NCBI GenBank assembly: GCA_003725745.1 | Contig: RHDP01000001.1 | Location: forward strand, 3,005,501-3,069,500 | DNA length: 64,000 bases | Reading direction: 5' to 3' | Source of the DNA: Streptomyces sp. I6 | GTDB taxonomy: Bacteria; Actinomycetota; Actinomycetes; Streptomycetales; Streptomycetaceae | Part shown: positions 20,095 through 28,244 of the stretch, piece after piece | Position numbering within the stretch: position 1 is the first letter of the stretch | Layout: the number at the start of each line of letters is the position of its first letter | Made by a program: the position numbers and the translations under genes | Notes under the pieces: generated by a model | What the model was told of the DNA's origin: nothing | The model's input: the letters and a program-made list of their open reading frames with translations, nothing else | Database searches by the model: none

Positions 20095-20673
20095 GTGACA
20101 GGTACCCCTTCCGTGGCTATCCAGGGTAACACGAGAACCGCTTCTTCTGAATGGCGTTTTCGCAGGTCAGGGCATATCTCGGGGCTTGACAACAGCAACA
20201 CGAACGTGCTGCGGCCGACTTCCGGAGGGGGGTATTCGCAGGTCGGAGCGGCTGCACGGGGCCTGGAAACCCGGGCGTTGCACACCTCACACCCCTCGCC
20301 GAAGTGGGCGAAAATACCGATTTGCCGGGTTCTGAACAGTCTACTTCGCCTACTCCGTTCGAGGCTCGGTCACCCGTCCGGCGGGACGCCGGAGAAGGAA
20401 TCCCGAATTGATCACCGCGGACGCGGAAGCCCGCCGTGGCCCGAGGGGGTTTTCCGGAGGAATGCGCGGGACCGCGGAATTGATCACGACGACTTATGTG
20501 AACGGCTGATGAAATCCGGCCGGGCACGGGGTCGACACCCGGCCGCGGAAGGCGCCGGGGGCACCCGGGCCGTCTCGGGGCGGGTCGGGTGCGGGGCGCC
20601 GACGAGGGGTCGGTAACCTAAGCCCGCTGACCGATCTTCACCCCGTCCGTACGTCCTAGGAGATGCCGCCGCC
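20095..20673. other. intergenic region between divergent carD and lipoprotein gene
   Basis: 579 bp without a gene. 20100-20470 is markedly less GC-rich than the window average, so it likely holds the carD promoter(s). No hairpin or known operator recognised. Confidence 0.45.
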
Positions 20674-21375
20674 GTGAGCAGCAGCCTTCGACGCGGCGCC
20701 CTCGCCGCCACTGCCCTCCTGATCCCGATCGCCTCCCTCTCCGCATGCGCCGCGGGCAACGACGCGCAGACGCTCGGCGTCAGGCCGGACAACGCCGAGA
20801 CCTCGGTGGGCGACATCAAGATCCAGAACGCGACGGTGATCACTCAGCCGCAGCCCGGTGTCCAGGGCCAGGCCGCGGTGTCGGCGACCCTGTTCAACGA
20901 CGGCACCGAGGAGCAGACGCTCGACTCCGTCACGCTCCCGGGCACCCAGAGCGCGGTCAAGCTGTCCCCCGCCACCGGTTCCGGCCCGATCACGCTCGGT
21001 CCCGGCGGCTCGGTCGTCCTGGGCGGCAAGGGCAACCCCTCGGGCGTCATCGAGAACAGCGACGAGGCCGGCCGTCTCGGCGACGTGCAGCGGATCGTCT
21101 TCCGGTTCAGCGAGACCGGCGACGTCCCGATCGACGCGTTCGTCGTCCCCGCCGCCGACTTCTACCGCGACTACGGACCGTCCAACCTGCCCCAGACCCC
21201 GGCCGCCAGCCCGACGGGCTCCGCACCGGCCCAGGAAGGCGCCCACGGCGACGAGGCCGAGGACGGTCAGGCCGTCGAGGGCGGTGACCACGGCGCAGCG
21301 GAGGAGAGCGACGGGCACGGCAGCGAGCCGACCCCGTCGGACTCCGCGTCCGCGTCCCAGGACGCGGGCCACTGA
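20674..21375 (+). CDS. lipoprotein, possible copper-chaperone-like domain
   Basis: 233 aa from GTG. The signal peptide ends in lipobox LSAC (IASLSACAAGND), predicting lipidation. The beta-rich middle (IQNATVITQPQPGVQGQAAV, VDLPGT-like strands, DVPIDAFVVPAADFYRDY) resembles DUF461/PCuAC-type domains, but no Met/His copper motif is evident. A His/Glu/Ser-rich tail follows (EGAHGDEAEDGQ...HGSEPTPSDS). Confidence 0.7.
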   Translation: MSSSLRRGALAATALLIPIASLSACAAGNDAQTLGVRPDNAETSVGDIKIQNATVITQPQPGVQGQAAVSATLFNDGTEEQTLDSVTLPGTQSAVKLSPATGSGPITLGPGGSVVLGGKGNPSGVIENSDEAGRLGDVQRIVFRFSETGDVPIDAFVVPAADFYRDYGPSNLPQTPAASPTGSAPAQEGAHGDEAEDGQAVEGGDHGAAEESDGHGSEPTPSDSASASQDAGH

Positions 21376-21398
21376 CGCCTCTCGGGCGCGGCGCGTGA

Positions 21399-21448
21399 AC
21401 CACCAGCCGAAGCGGGGCCCTCGCAAGGGCCCCGCTTCGGCTGGTGGT
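21399..21448. terminator. strong bidirectional terminator, 23-bp perfect stem
   Basis: The arms at 21399-21421 and 21426-21448 are exact complements around CGCA. It separates the convergent lipoprotein gene and phoP. The rest of 21376-21766 contains a direct repeat (CCGCGCGTACGGCGTCCTCG near 21475 and 21512) and no gene. Confidence 0.88.
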
Positions 21449-21766
21449 CGCTTCGCTCAGAAGCCGGCATGAACCCGCGCGTACGGCGTCCTCGCGCCTG
21501 GTCCGCCTGAACCCCGCGCGTACGGCGTCCTCGTGCCGGGCCGCCGTGCTCGCACCGGTCCACACCGGGAGACGAAAGCGGCCCCCGGGATGACCTGGCG
21601 GGGCCGCCTCGGAGCGTGTTCGGCGCGACCGGGGGTTCGAAGCCGCTCCGCGGCGTGGACCGGTCCGTCCGGATCCGGTCCACGGCCGGATCCCGGTCCA
21701 CGGCCGGCGGCACCGATTCCTCAGCCGCAACAGGAACCGCAACCGGAACCGGAACCGCAACGTGGT

Positions 21767-22447
21767 CTACGGCTCGAACTTGTAGCCCAGACCGCGCACC
21801 GTCACCAGATAGCGCGGGGCGCCCGGATCGGGCTCGATCTTGGCCCGGAGGCGCTTGACGTGCACGTCGAGGGTCTTGGTGTCGCCGACGTAGTCCGCCC
21901 CCCAGACCCGGTCGATCAACTGCATCCGGGTCAGGACGCGGCCCGCGTTGCGCAGCAGCATCTCCAGGAGGTCGAACTCCTTCAGCGGAAGGTCGACCTT
22001 CCCGCCCGACACCGTGACGACATGGCGGTCGACGTCCATCCGCACCGGTCCGGCCTCGAGTGCCGCCGGCGCGACCTCCTCCGGCTCACCACGGCGGCGC
22101 AGTACCGCACGGATGCGGGCGACCAGCTCCCGTGAGGAGAAGGGCTTCGTCACGTAGTCGTCGGCTCCTATCTCCAGGCCGACGACCTTGTCGATCTCGC
22201 TGTCCTTGGCCGTGACCATGATCACCGGGACGTTGGACCGGCCGCGCAGCTGGCGGCAGACCTCCGTACCGGGGAGTCCGGGCAGCATCAGGTCGAGCAG
22301 GACGAGGTCGGCTCCGTTGCGCTCGAACTCGTCGAGCCCCTCGGGCCCGGTGGTCGCGACGGCGACCTCGAAGCCCTCCTTGCGGAGCATGTAGGAAAGA
22401 GCGTCGCTGAAGGATTCCTCGTCCTCGACGACAAGCACTCGGGTCAC
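21767..22447 (-). CDS. phoP: phosphate response regulator PhoP
   Basis: 226 aa OmpR-type regulator. Receiver domain with acidic pocket EDEE, phospho-acceptor D in VLLDLMLPG and K in YVTKPFSSREL; C-terminal winged helix with PLKEFDLLEMLLRNAGRVLT and TLDVHVKRLRAKIE. PhoP activates phosphate-scavenging genes and represses antibiotic production in Streptomyces. Its start overlaps the phoR stop by 4 nt, so the two are co-translated; phoU is divergent. Confidence 0.95.
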   Translation of the reverse strand: MTRVLVVEDEESFSDALSYMLRKEGFEVAVATTGPEGLDEFERNGADLVLLDLMLPGLPGTEVCRQLRGRSNVPVIMVTAKDSEIDKVVGLEIGADDYVTKPFSSRELVARIRAVLRRRGEPEEVAPAALEAGPVRMDVDRHVVTVSGGKVDLPLKEFDLLEMLLRNAGRVLTRMQLIDRVWGADYVGDTKTLDVHVKRLRAKIEPDPGAPRYLVTVRGLGYKFEP

Positions 22448-23892
22448 GGAAGGACCTCCGGGGCAGGCAGTGGTTCGCGTGGTGTGGTCCGAGGATCAGG
22501 ACCATAGAGGGAATCGGGGCCCCGCTCCGGGTGGTGGTCCGCCTCCGCACCGGGATCTCCGCGGTGGCGGGATGCGGCCCCGGAAACGGAACCGGAACCC
22601 GGATCGGGGTCCGAATCGGAGTCGGAGTCGGAGTCGGGAGCCGGGTCGGGAGCCGGGTCGGAGTCGTAAGGTCCGTGGCCGGCCTCTTCGCCGTCCCGGA
22701 CCCGGGTACGGTCCCTGACGGAGCCGGCCTCCGGCAACCGCAGGGTGAAGGTGGAGCCCTGTCCTTCGGTGCTCCACACCGTGACCTCCCCGCCGTGCGA
22801 GGCTGCCACGTGCTTGACGATGGCCAGGCCCAGACCGGTGCCACCGGTCGCGCGGGAGCGGGCGGGGTCGACGCGGTAGAAGCGTTCGAAGATCCGCTCG
22901 CGGTCCTTCTCGGAGATGCCGATGCCCTGGTCGGTCACGGCGATCTCGATCTGGTCCCCGCCGGGTGCGGTGACGCGGCGCGCGGCGATGCCGACGCGGG
23001 TGCGCGCCGGGGAGTAGTTGACGGCGTTCTCGACGAGATTGCCGAGGGCCGCCGCCAACTGGCCGCGGTGGCCCCACACGTGCAGGCCGGCGGTACCGGC
23101 GCCGTCGGCCGTGGTGGTGCTCCCGACGGCCATGATGATCTGCTTGGTGGACGCCGCGTGGCGGGACCGGTCGATGGCCTCGGCCACCAGCTCGTCCACA
23201 CGTACGGGCTCGGCGTCCTCCAGGGGGTCGTCGTTCTGCACCCTGGAGAGGTCGATCAGCTCCTGTACGAGATTGGTGAGCCGGGTCGCCTCGATCTGCA
23301 TCCGGCCCGCGAAGCGGGTGACGGCATCGGGATCGTCGGAGGCGTCCATCACGGCCTCGGAGAGCAGCGAGAGCGCGCCGACCGGGGTCTTGAGCTCATG
23401 GCTCACATTGGCGACGAAGTCACGCCGTACCGCTTCTATGCGCCGGGCCTCGGTGAGGTCCTCGACGAGGAGCAGCACCAGGCGCGAGCCGAGCGGGGCG
23501 ACCCGGGCGGAGACGGCGAGGGCCTCACCGCGTCCGGTGCCGCGCCGCGGCAGGTCGAGCTCGACCTGCCGTATCTCGCCGTCACGGCGGGTGTCACGGG
23601 CCATGTGCAGCATGGGTTCGACCGCCAGTTTCCCGCCTCTGACGAGCCCGAGCGCATAGGCGGCCGAGCTGGCCTTGACGACGGAGTCGCTCTCGTCGAG
23701 GACGACCGCCGATGAGCGCAGCACGGAGAGCACGGTGTCGACGCCGGGAGGCAGCGCGGCGTCCGTGTGCAGGGAGCTGCGGGTGGGTCTTGCCTGGTCG
23801 CGCTCGCTCCAGCGGAACGCCAGCATGGCGATCACGCCGGTGCACACCCCGGCGATCGCGGCCAATGCGGCGACCGCCGCGTTCACGTCCAT
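22444..23892 (-). CDS. phoR: phosphate sensor histidine kinase PhoR
   Basis: 482 aa. One N-terminal membrane helix (AAVAALAAIAGVCTGVIAMLAF), a PAS-like domain, H-box NVSHELKTPVGAL with the phosphorylated His, N-box LGNLVENAVNYSP, then DQGIGISEKD and GGTGLGLAIVKH. After the kinase core (about residue 390) comes an unusual acidic Asp-Pro/Asp-Ser repetitive tail, making the protein longer than the roughly 426 aa I recall for S. coelicolor PhoR. Co-transcribed with phoP. Confidence 0.93.
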   Translation of the reverse strand: MDVNAAVAALAAIAGVCTGVIAMLAFRWSERDQARPTRSSLHTDAALPPGVDTVLSVLRSSAVVLDESDSVVKASSAAYALGLVRGGKLAVEPMLHMARDTRRDGEIRQVELDLPRRGTGRGEALAVSARVAPLGSRLVLLLVEDLTEARRIEAVRRDFVANVSHELKTPVGALSLLSEAVMDASDDPDAVTRFAGRMQIEATRLTNLVQELIDLSRVQNDDPLEDAEPVRVDELVAEAIDRSRHAASTKQIIMAVGSTTTADGAGTAGLHVWGHRGQLAAALGNLVENAVNYSPARTRVGIAARRVTAPGGDQIEIAVTDQGIGISEKDRERIFERFYRVDPARSRATGGTGLGLAIVKHVAASHGGEVTVWSTEGQGSTFTLRLPEAGSVRDRTRVRDGEEAGHGPYDSDPAPDPAPDSDSDSDSDPDPGSGSVSGAASRHRGDPGAEADHHPERGPDSLYGPDPRTTPREPLPAPEVLP

Positions 23893-23965
23893 GCATCCAG
23901 GTTATGCACGCTCGCCGTGGCTCTCCCAGCCATCCGAGTGGCACCTCGAACAGTCGTCGCTCAGA

Positions 23966-23998
23966 GTTCACCAAGGGGAAGGGATCGGTTCACTTGGG
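23966..23998. promoter_or_regulatory. PHO box (PhoP operator) between phoR and phoU
   Basis: Direct-repeat units GTTCACCAAGG (23966) and GTTCACTTGGG (23988) are spaced exactly 22 bp, with a weaker unit between them, matching the 11-bp periodic GTTCACC units bound by PhoP. It lies in the 197-bp gap between the divergent phoR and phoU genes, so phosphate autoregulation of both is expected. Confidence 0.85.
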
Positions 23999-24089
23999 AA
24001 GGTGGATCCGGACGCGTTGCGGACGGAACGTGGGAGCGTGGGGGTTCAGCCCCACCCGGACCCCTGACGCATCCAAGAGAGGGAACCCC

Positions 24090-24767
24090 ATGCGGGACGC
24101 GTACCACGAGGAACTGGACTCGATCGGCGAGGGTCTCGTCGAGATGGCCAGGCTGGTCGGCTCGGCGATCGGGCGCGCCACCACGGCCATGCTCGACGCC
24201 GATCTCAAGCTCGCGGAGAGTGTGATCGCCGCGGACCAGAAGGTCGACGATCTGCAGCACGACCTGGAGGCCCGGGCGATAGCCCTGCTGGCGCGCCAGC
24301 AGCCGGTCGCGACGGACCTCCGTATCGTGGTGACCTCGCTGCGGATGAGCGCGGATCTCGAGCGCTCCGGCGACCTGGCCCAGCACGTGGCCAAGCTGGC
24401 CCGGCTGCGCTTCCCGGACTCGGCGGTACCGCGGGACCTGCACGCGACCATCCTGGAGATGGGGCAGCTCGCCCAGCGTCTGATGGCGAAGGCCGCTGAG
24501 GTCATCATCACCAAGGACGTCGACCTGGCGCTCCAGCTGGAGAACGACGACGACGAGATGGACCTGCTGCACCGCACGCTCTTCACCCACCTGATCGACG
24601 ACCGGTGGAAGCACGGCATCGAGACCGCGGTCGACGTCACCCTGCTCGGGCGCTACTACGAGCGGTACGCCGACCACGCGGTCGCCGTCGCCAAGCGCGT
24701 CGTCTACCTGGTCACCGGTGAGCACGCCGACGAGATCCAGCCGGAAACGAGGGTCGAGGGCGCGTAA
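24090..24767 (+). CDS. phoU: phosphate signalling protein PhoU
   Basis: 225 aa, two repeated three-helix PhoU domains, each with a conserved E/D-R metal motif (TSLRMSADLERSGDLAQHV and LGRYYERYADHAVAVAKRV). PhoU links Pst transporter state to PhoR. ATG 24090 is preceded by GAGAGGGAA. Divergent from phoR across the PHO box. Confidence 0.94.
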   Translation: MRDAYHEELDSIGEGLVEMARLVGSAIGRATTAMLDADLKLAESVIAADQKVDDLQHDLEARAIALLARQQPVATDLRIVVTSLRMSADLERSGDLAQHVAKLARLRFPDSAVPRDLHATILEMGQLAQRLMAKAAEVIITKDVDLALQLENDDDEMDLLHRTLFTHLIDDRWKHGIETAVDVTLLGRYYERYADHAVAVAKRVVYLVTGEHADEIQPETRVEGA

Positions 24768-25340
24768 CCGGACCGAGCCGAGCCGGACCGGAACGGGTGC
24801 GGGAACGGCCGGGTGCGGGAACGGGCCGAGCCGGACCCGGCCGGGCGAGGCCAGGCCGACGAGGGCAGCGGGAACGGGCATCCCGCCCCGGGCAGGCACC
24901 GGTCTCAGAACGGGCATCCGGAGGCCGGAAGCGCGCTGCTCCGGAAGCGCTCCGCTCCGGAGGGGCGCTGTCCCGGAGGGGCGCAGGTCGCGGGACGGGC
25001 TGCCCTCCGCAGGAGTGCACGCCCTGCGGGCACTCCTACGGGCACGGCGAGGGCCTGCCCCGGTGTACTCGGCCACCGGGGCCCCGTAAATCGCGACCTG
25101 CCGGGGCAACCGGGGGCCTCGATGATCGGGGGCGGCGCCCGCTTACGGACGATCAGGCGTACGGGCGTGCGGGCGTACGGGCGTACGGGCCTTTCGAGGT
25201 ACCGGCCGTTCGGCGGGGCGGGCGCGGCCGGCTCGCCGCGGCTTCGCCCCGGTGCGCCGTTGATGCGCCGTTGATGCGCCGGGCCGGGTGGGCGTGCCAT
25301 GGGGGAAGGACGTCACGCATGCGTCTTCGAGGAGGATCCG
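24768..25340. other. intergenic region, repetitive
   Basis: 573 bp with no supportable gene. 24770-24860 has degenerate CGGGTGCGGGAACGG repeats, and 25150-25195 has repeated GTACGGGCGTGCGGGC. Nothing else recognised. Confidence 0.5.
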
Positions 25341-25493
25341 ATGGCCGACTCCCCCACGACCGAACCGCACCGGGAGGCCCTGGTCGATGAGTCCCGGCAG
25401 CCACGCCGGCTGCCGTTGCTCGGTGCCTGCGGCTGCGGCTCCGGCTGCGGCTGCGGCTGCCGGTCCGGCGCGCCGTGCCGGTGCGGCTGCTGA
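25341..25493 (+). CDS. small cysteine-rich, metallothionein-like protein
   Basis: 50 aa. The last 21 residues hold eight Cys in a CGCGSGCGCGC...PCRCGC pattern; the first 28 residues contain no Cys and are acidic/basic mixed. A strong GAGGAGG ribosome site 6 nt before ATG 25341 supports translation. The Cys spacing suggests binding of Zn, Cu or another soft metal, but no named bacterial metallothionein family is matched. Confidence 0.65.
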   Translation: MADSPTTEPHREALVDESRQPRRLPLLGACGCGSGCGCGCRSGAPCRCGC

Positions 25494-25696
25494 GCCGCAG
25501 GGCGTCCGAAGGGTCCCGCCCCGGCATCGCTCGCCGGTCGTACCGCCCGGCCGCGTTCCACCCCCGGGACGCAGCTCTTCGGCGGCGGTGCCGCGCGTGC
25601 AGGGCCCCGGGACCTCGCCCGTCCAGGGCCGTGGCAGGGGGCCGCACCGTCAAGGCCGCCGGGGCCCGCAGATCCCTCGGGAGCGGCGCACGGTCT

Positions 25697-26170
25697 TCAG
25701 GAGGCGTGGGCCAGGTCCAGTACGCCGACGGTCTGGCCCCCGCTGGTCTCGCCGGTCGTCCGGAAGCCGAGCTTGGTATAGAACGCCCCGGGGCCGGACT
25801 CCCCCGGCTCCCAGGTCGTGAAGAGACGATCCCCGCCGCGCCGCCTGATCTCTTCGCCGACCGCGCCTACGGCGAAGCGCCCGTAGCCCCGACTCTGCTC
25901 GTCCGCGGCGATGTTCAGCCGCCACAGTCCGCTGCGCCGGTCCTCGGGGTCCTTGGCCGGATTCCACGGTATGTCGACGAACGCCATGAGGAAGCCCACG
26001 AGCCGGTCCCCGTCGAGGATCAGCCGCGGCCATGCCGTGTCGCCCCAGGCATACGCCTCGGCGAGGGACACCGCCACCGGCTCGACGTTCCCGTCCTGCT
26101 CCGGTCGCACGCGGATCTGCAGCGCGGCCTCCACGTTGTCCGGTGTGATCTTCTCCAGGCGCACGGTCAT
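25697..26170 (-). CDS. GNAT family N-acetyltransferase
   Basis: 157 aa. VGFLMAFVDIPW is the central strand and DEQSRGYGRFAVGAVGEEI is the acetyl-CoA-binding motif A (Q/R-X-X-G-X-G/A), followed by the FYTKLGFRTTGE C-terminal motif. The acceptor is unknown. Confidence 0.85.
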   Translation of the reverse strand: MTVRLEKITPDNVEAALQIRVRPEQDGNVEPVAVSLAEAYAWGDTAWPRLILDGDRLVGFLMAFVDIPWNPAKDPEDRRSGLWRLNIAADEQSRGYGRFAVGAVGEEIRRRGGDRLFTTWEPGESGPGAFYTKLGFRTTGETSGGQTVGVLDLAHAS

Positions 26171-26187
26171 CCGCGCACGCTAGCAGC

Positions 26188-26214
26188 GAACCGCCCCCGC
26201 CAGAGGGGCGGTTC
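26188..26214 (-). terminator. hairpin after the secreted-protein gene
   Basis: GAACCGCCCC pairs exactly with GGGGCGGTTC over a 7-nt loop, between the two minus-strand genes. Confidence 0.65.
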
Positions 26215-26240
26215 CGGTGCTGCTCAGCCGCCGGTCGCGC

Positions 26241-26519
26241 TCACCGCGCGGCGACGAGTATCACCACGACGTCGTTGAAGTTCCTGTTGAAGTCGTCGTA
26301 GTAGTACCGGTCGTAGTAGTGCCGGTCGTAGTACCGATCGTGGTGCCGGTAGTCGCGGTAGTCGTTGTAGTGACCGCAGCCCCCGCCCCTCCAGTCGGAA
26401 CAACCACGATCGGCCGTGACCTGGTTCGCCGCGTACGCCCCGGTCGCCGGCATCACACCGAGTGCGAGCCCCGCGACCCCTGCCGACAAAGCGGCTACGA
26501 CCCTACGGCGCATTCCCAT
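26241..26519 (-). CDS. secreted Tyr/His/Asp-rich small protein
   Basis: 92 aa. The Sec signal peptide (RRRVVAALSAGVAGLALGV, AYA cleavage) is followed by a Cys-containing stretch (RGCSDWRGGGCGHY) and a striking DYRDYRHHDRYYDRHYYDRYYYDDF repeat. Function unknown; the composition suggests surface or metal interaction. Confidence 0.7.
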   Translation of the reverse strand: MGMRRRVVAALSAGVAGLALGVMPATGAYAANQVTADRGCSDWRGGGCGHYNDYRDYRHHDRYYDRHYYDRYYYDDFNRNFNDVVVILVAAR

Positions 26520-27069
26520 GCACCTCCGACCATAGGGAATTAATCAGACTTTCAGGGCATTTCCAGGGTGCTCCCCCTGCGAGGACCTGTCAAAGAGAAC
26601 GGCTCCGCCCCCACGACGCGGCATTCGCCGTCCCGGCGAACCGCCACGGCAGCGGGCGGTTGACGGCTTGTGACGTCCGCCCCGAGCGCAGCGACGGCGG
26701 ACGCCCGCTGCTTCCCGTCGGCCGGCGAAGGAGTCGCTGTCGGCCTACGAAGGGGTCTGCCGTCGCGCGAAGGAGTCGCCGGCCCGCGAAGGGGTCTGCC
26801 GTCGCGCCGGGAGCGCCCGTATGGCCGCGGCCGCCCTCCTCGACGCCACCGCATCTACGCCCCACGGCGGTTGGGGGCTGCACGCGACGCACCGGAGAAG
26901 GGCGGTGATCCTCGGCCGCGCCCCCGGGAGCACGGCGTGGCACCCGCGGCAGCTCCGAGAAGTGGCAGCACGGGCGGAGACGGGAGAGCAGCCGGTGCCG
27001 GGCATCCCGGGTACCGACGGCTGCGCGGTCGCACCGTCGAGGGCCCGGAGCCGGACCCGGGACGGCACC
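26520..27069. other. intergenic region left of the element, direct repeats
   Basis: 550 bp, no gene. Near 26720-26815 the segment GAAGGGGTCTGCCGTCGCGC occurs twice with related GAAGGAGTCGC copies between. The right end contains the native gpm terminator described separately. Confidence 0.5.
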
Positions 27070-27108
27070 AGGCCCCTCACCCGCGGAGAACTCCCGGGCG
27101 AGGGGCCT
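27070..27108 (-). terminator. displaced native gpm terminator
   Basis: AGGCCCCTC/GAGGGGCCT closes a hairpin whose loop includes ACCCGCGGAGAA. It lies 12 nt left of the att core, where gpm transcription would have ended before the element inserted. The same loop string and spacing recur inside the right end of the element (39414-39450). Confidence 0.75.
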
Positions 27109-27120
27109 GATCGTGTCTGG

Positions 27121-27139
27121 TTACTTCTTCTTGCCCTGG
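27121..27139. repeat. attL core of the element
   Basis: TTACTTCTTCTTGCCCTGG, identical to 39464-39482. To its left is chromosomal flank with the gpm terminator; to its right is element DNA. Confidence 0.85.
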
Positions 27140-27185
27140 GTCTTGTCCCAGATCTTGGTGACCTGGGTTTCCGCAGGTCCAGCCG

Positions 27186-28178
27186 CTATTGGTCCATCTG
27201 TGAGCTGTCGTTGTTGGCCGCTGACGGTTGCTCGTGATCCTCCTCGGACGGCCCAGAGACGGCCCGGGCCTTCATCGCTGCGGAGCGTCGAAGGTCGTCG
27301 GGAGTCATGAACGTGGAGATGTCAGAACTGGGTGTGCATGGGGCTGCCAAGCGTCGCTGCCTCTCCTCTTCGGACAGCGGAACGTACTCGGGCGGTTCGT
27401 AGGTCTCGTCTGTCCACCCGCAGTGCGAGCAGACCCCGGCCACCACGTTGTAGGACTCACACTCTTCACACCGCCTCACAGACCTCGCGAGCCGTAGCCG
27501 CGCCGCGGTGAAGACACCGAGCAGGTGCTCAACGGCCTTCAAACCGATCTCTGCGTCCAGCCGCACCGCGCTCTTGGCGTGCGTCAACCAGTTGACGTAC
27601 TCCCAGGTCTCAACGGAGATCTTCTTTAGATACGAGCGAAGCTTGGCGGTGGATGCTCCGGCGGCCAAGTAGTTGGCCAGCAACTCTGACCATGCCCGGA
27701 AGTCGGCGTTCTTCGGTCGTTCCTTGCCCGCCGGCACCAAGTGATCGGAGCACGCCTCCCCGATGAAGGAGACCAAGCACTCCCGCAGTCGGACGCCCAC
27801 AGCCTGAAAGTTCTCGGCTTCGTCTCCGCTGTCATAGGCCTCGAAGGCTTGTTCCCACCGACGCCACGTGCCAGGCAGCAGATCGACTTTCTCTGGCCCG
27901 ACTGGCACTTCTCGTTCTTGGAGGTACGACATCCGAAGCATGAGGCCGACGTGGAAGGTCAGGACGACGTCTCGGCTTTTGAAGTCGCGCTGATCGTAGA
28001 GGTTCGTGCTGTTGGTTACAACCCACCAGCGGCTCCCCTCGCAGTGCACATCCCAGATGTCATGGCGTACTGGGCCAACCATCTCTGAGGCTGATTTCTC
28101 CAGATGCACGACCTTCTCGTGCGCCTGGTCCTCAACGTAGGCCCTGATGTCGTCCTTCTCGCGGTTCGTAGCGCGCAT
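27186..28178 (-). CDS. element cargo, unknown protein with C-terminal zinc ribbon
   Basis: 330 aa from ATG 28178. An N-terminal alpha/beta-looking region (VRHDIWDVHCEGSRWWVVTN) and a long helical middle (ELLANYLAAGASTAKLRSYL, then WEYVNWLTHAKSAV) are followed by a C-X2-C...C-X2-C zinc ribbon (RRCEECESYNVVAGVCSHCGW), and a charged tail. It follows the 422-aa gene by 66 nt on the same strand, suggesting a two-gene unit. No family recognised; the helical WLTH region is reminiscent of HEPN-like folds but lacks an R-x4-H motif. Confidence 0.75.
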   Translation of the reverse strand: MRATNREKDDIRAYVEDQAHEKVVHLEKSASEMVGPVRHDIWDVHCEGSRWWVVTNSTNLYDQRDFKSRDVVLTFHVGLMLRMSYLQEREVPVGPEKVDLLPGTWRRWEQAFEAYDSGDEAENFQAVGVRLRECLVSFIGEACSDHLVPAGKERPKNADFRAWSELLANYLAAGASTAKLRSYLKKISVETWEYVNWLTHAKSAVRLDAEIGLKAVEHLLGVFTAARLRLARSVRRCEECESYNVVAGVCSHCGWTDETYEPPEYVPLSEEERQRRLAAPCTPSSDISTFMTPDDLRRSAAMKARAVSGPSEEDHEQPSAANNDSSQMDQ

Positions 28179-28244
28179 GCCTCCCCTCAACTCTCTTCGG
28201 GGCAAGGATAGCGGTGACAGTGCCACCGATCGGACTGTTTTTGC

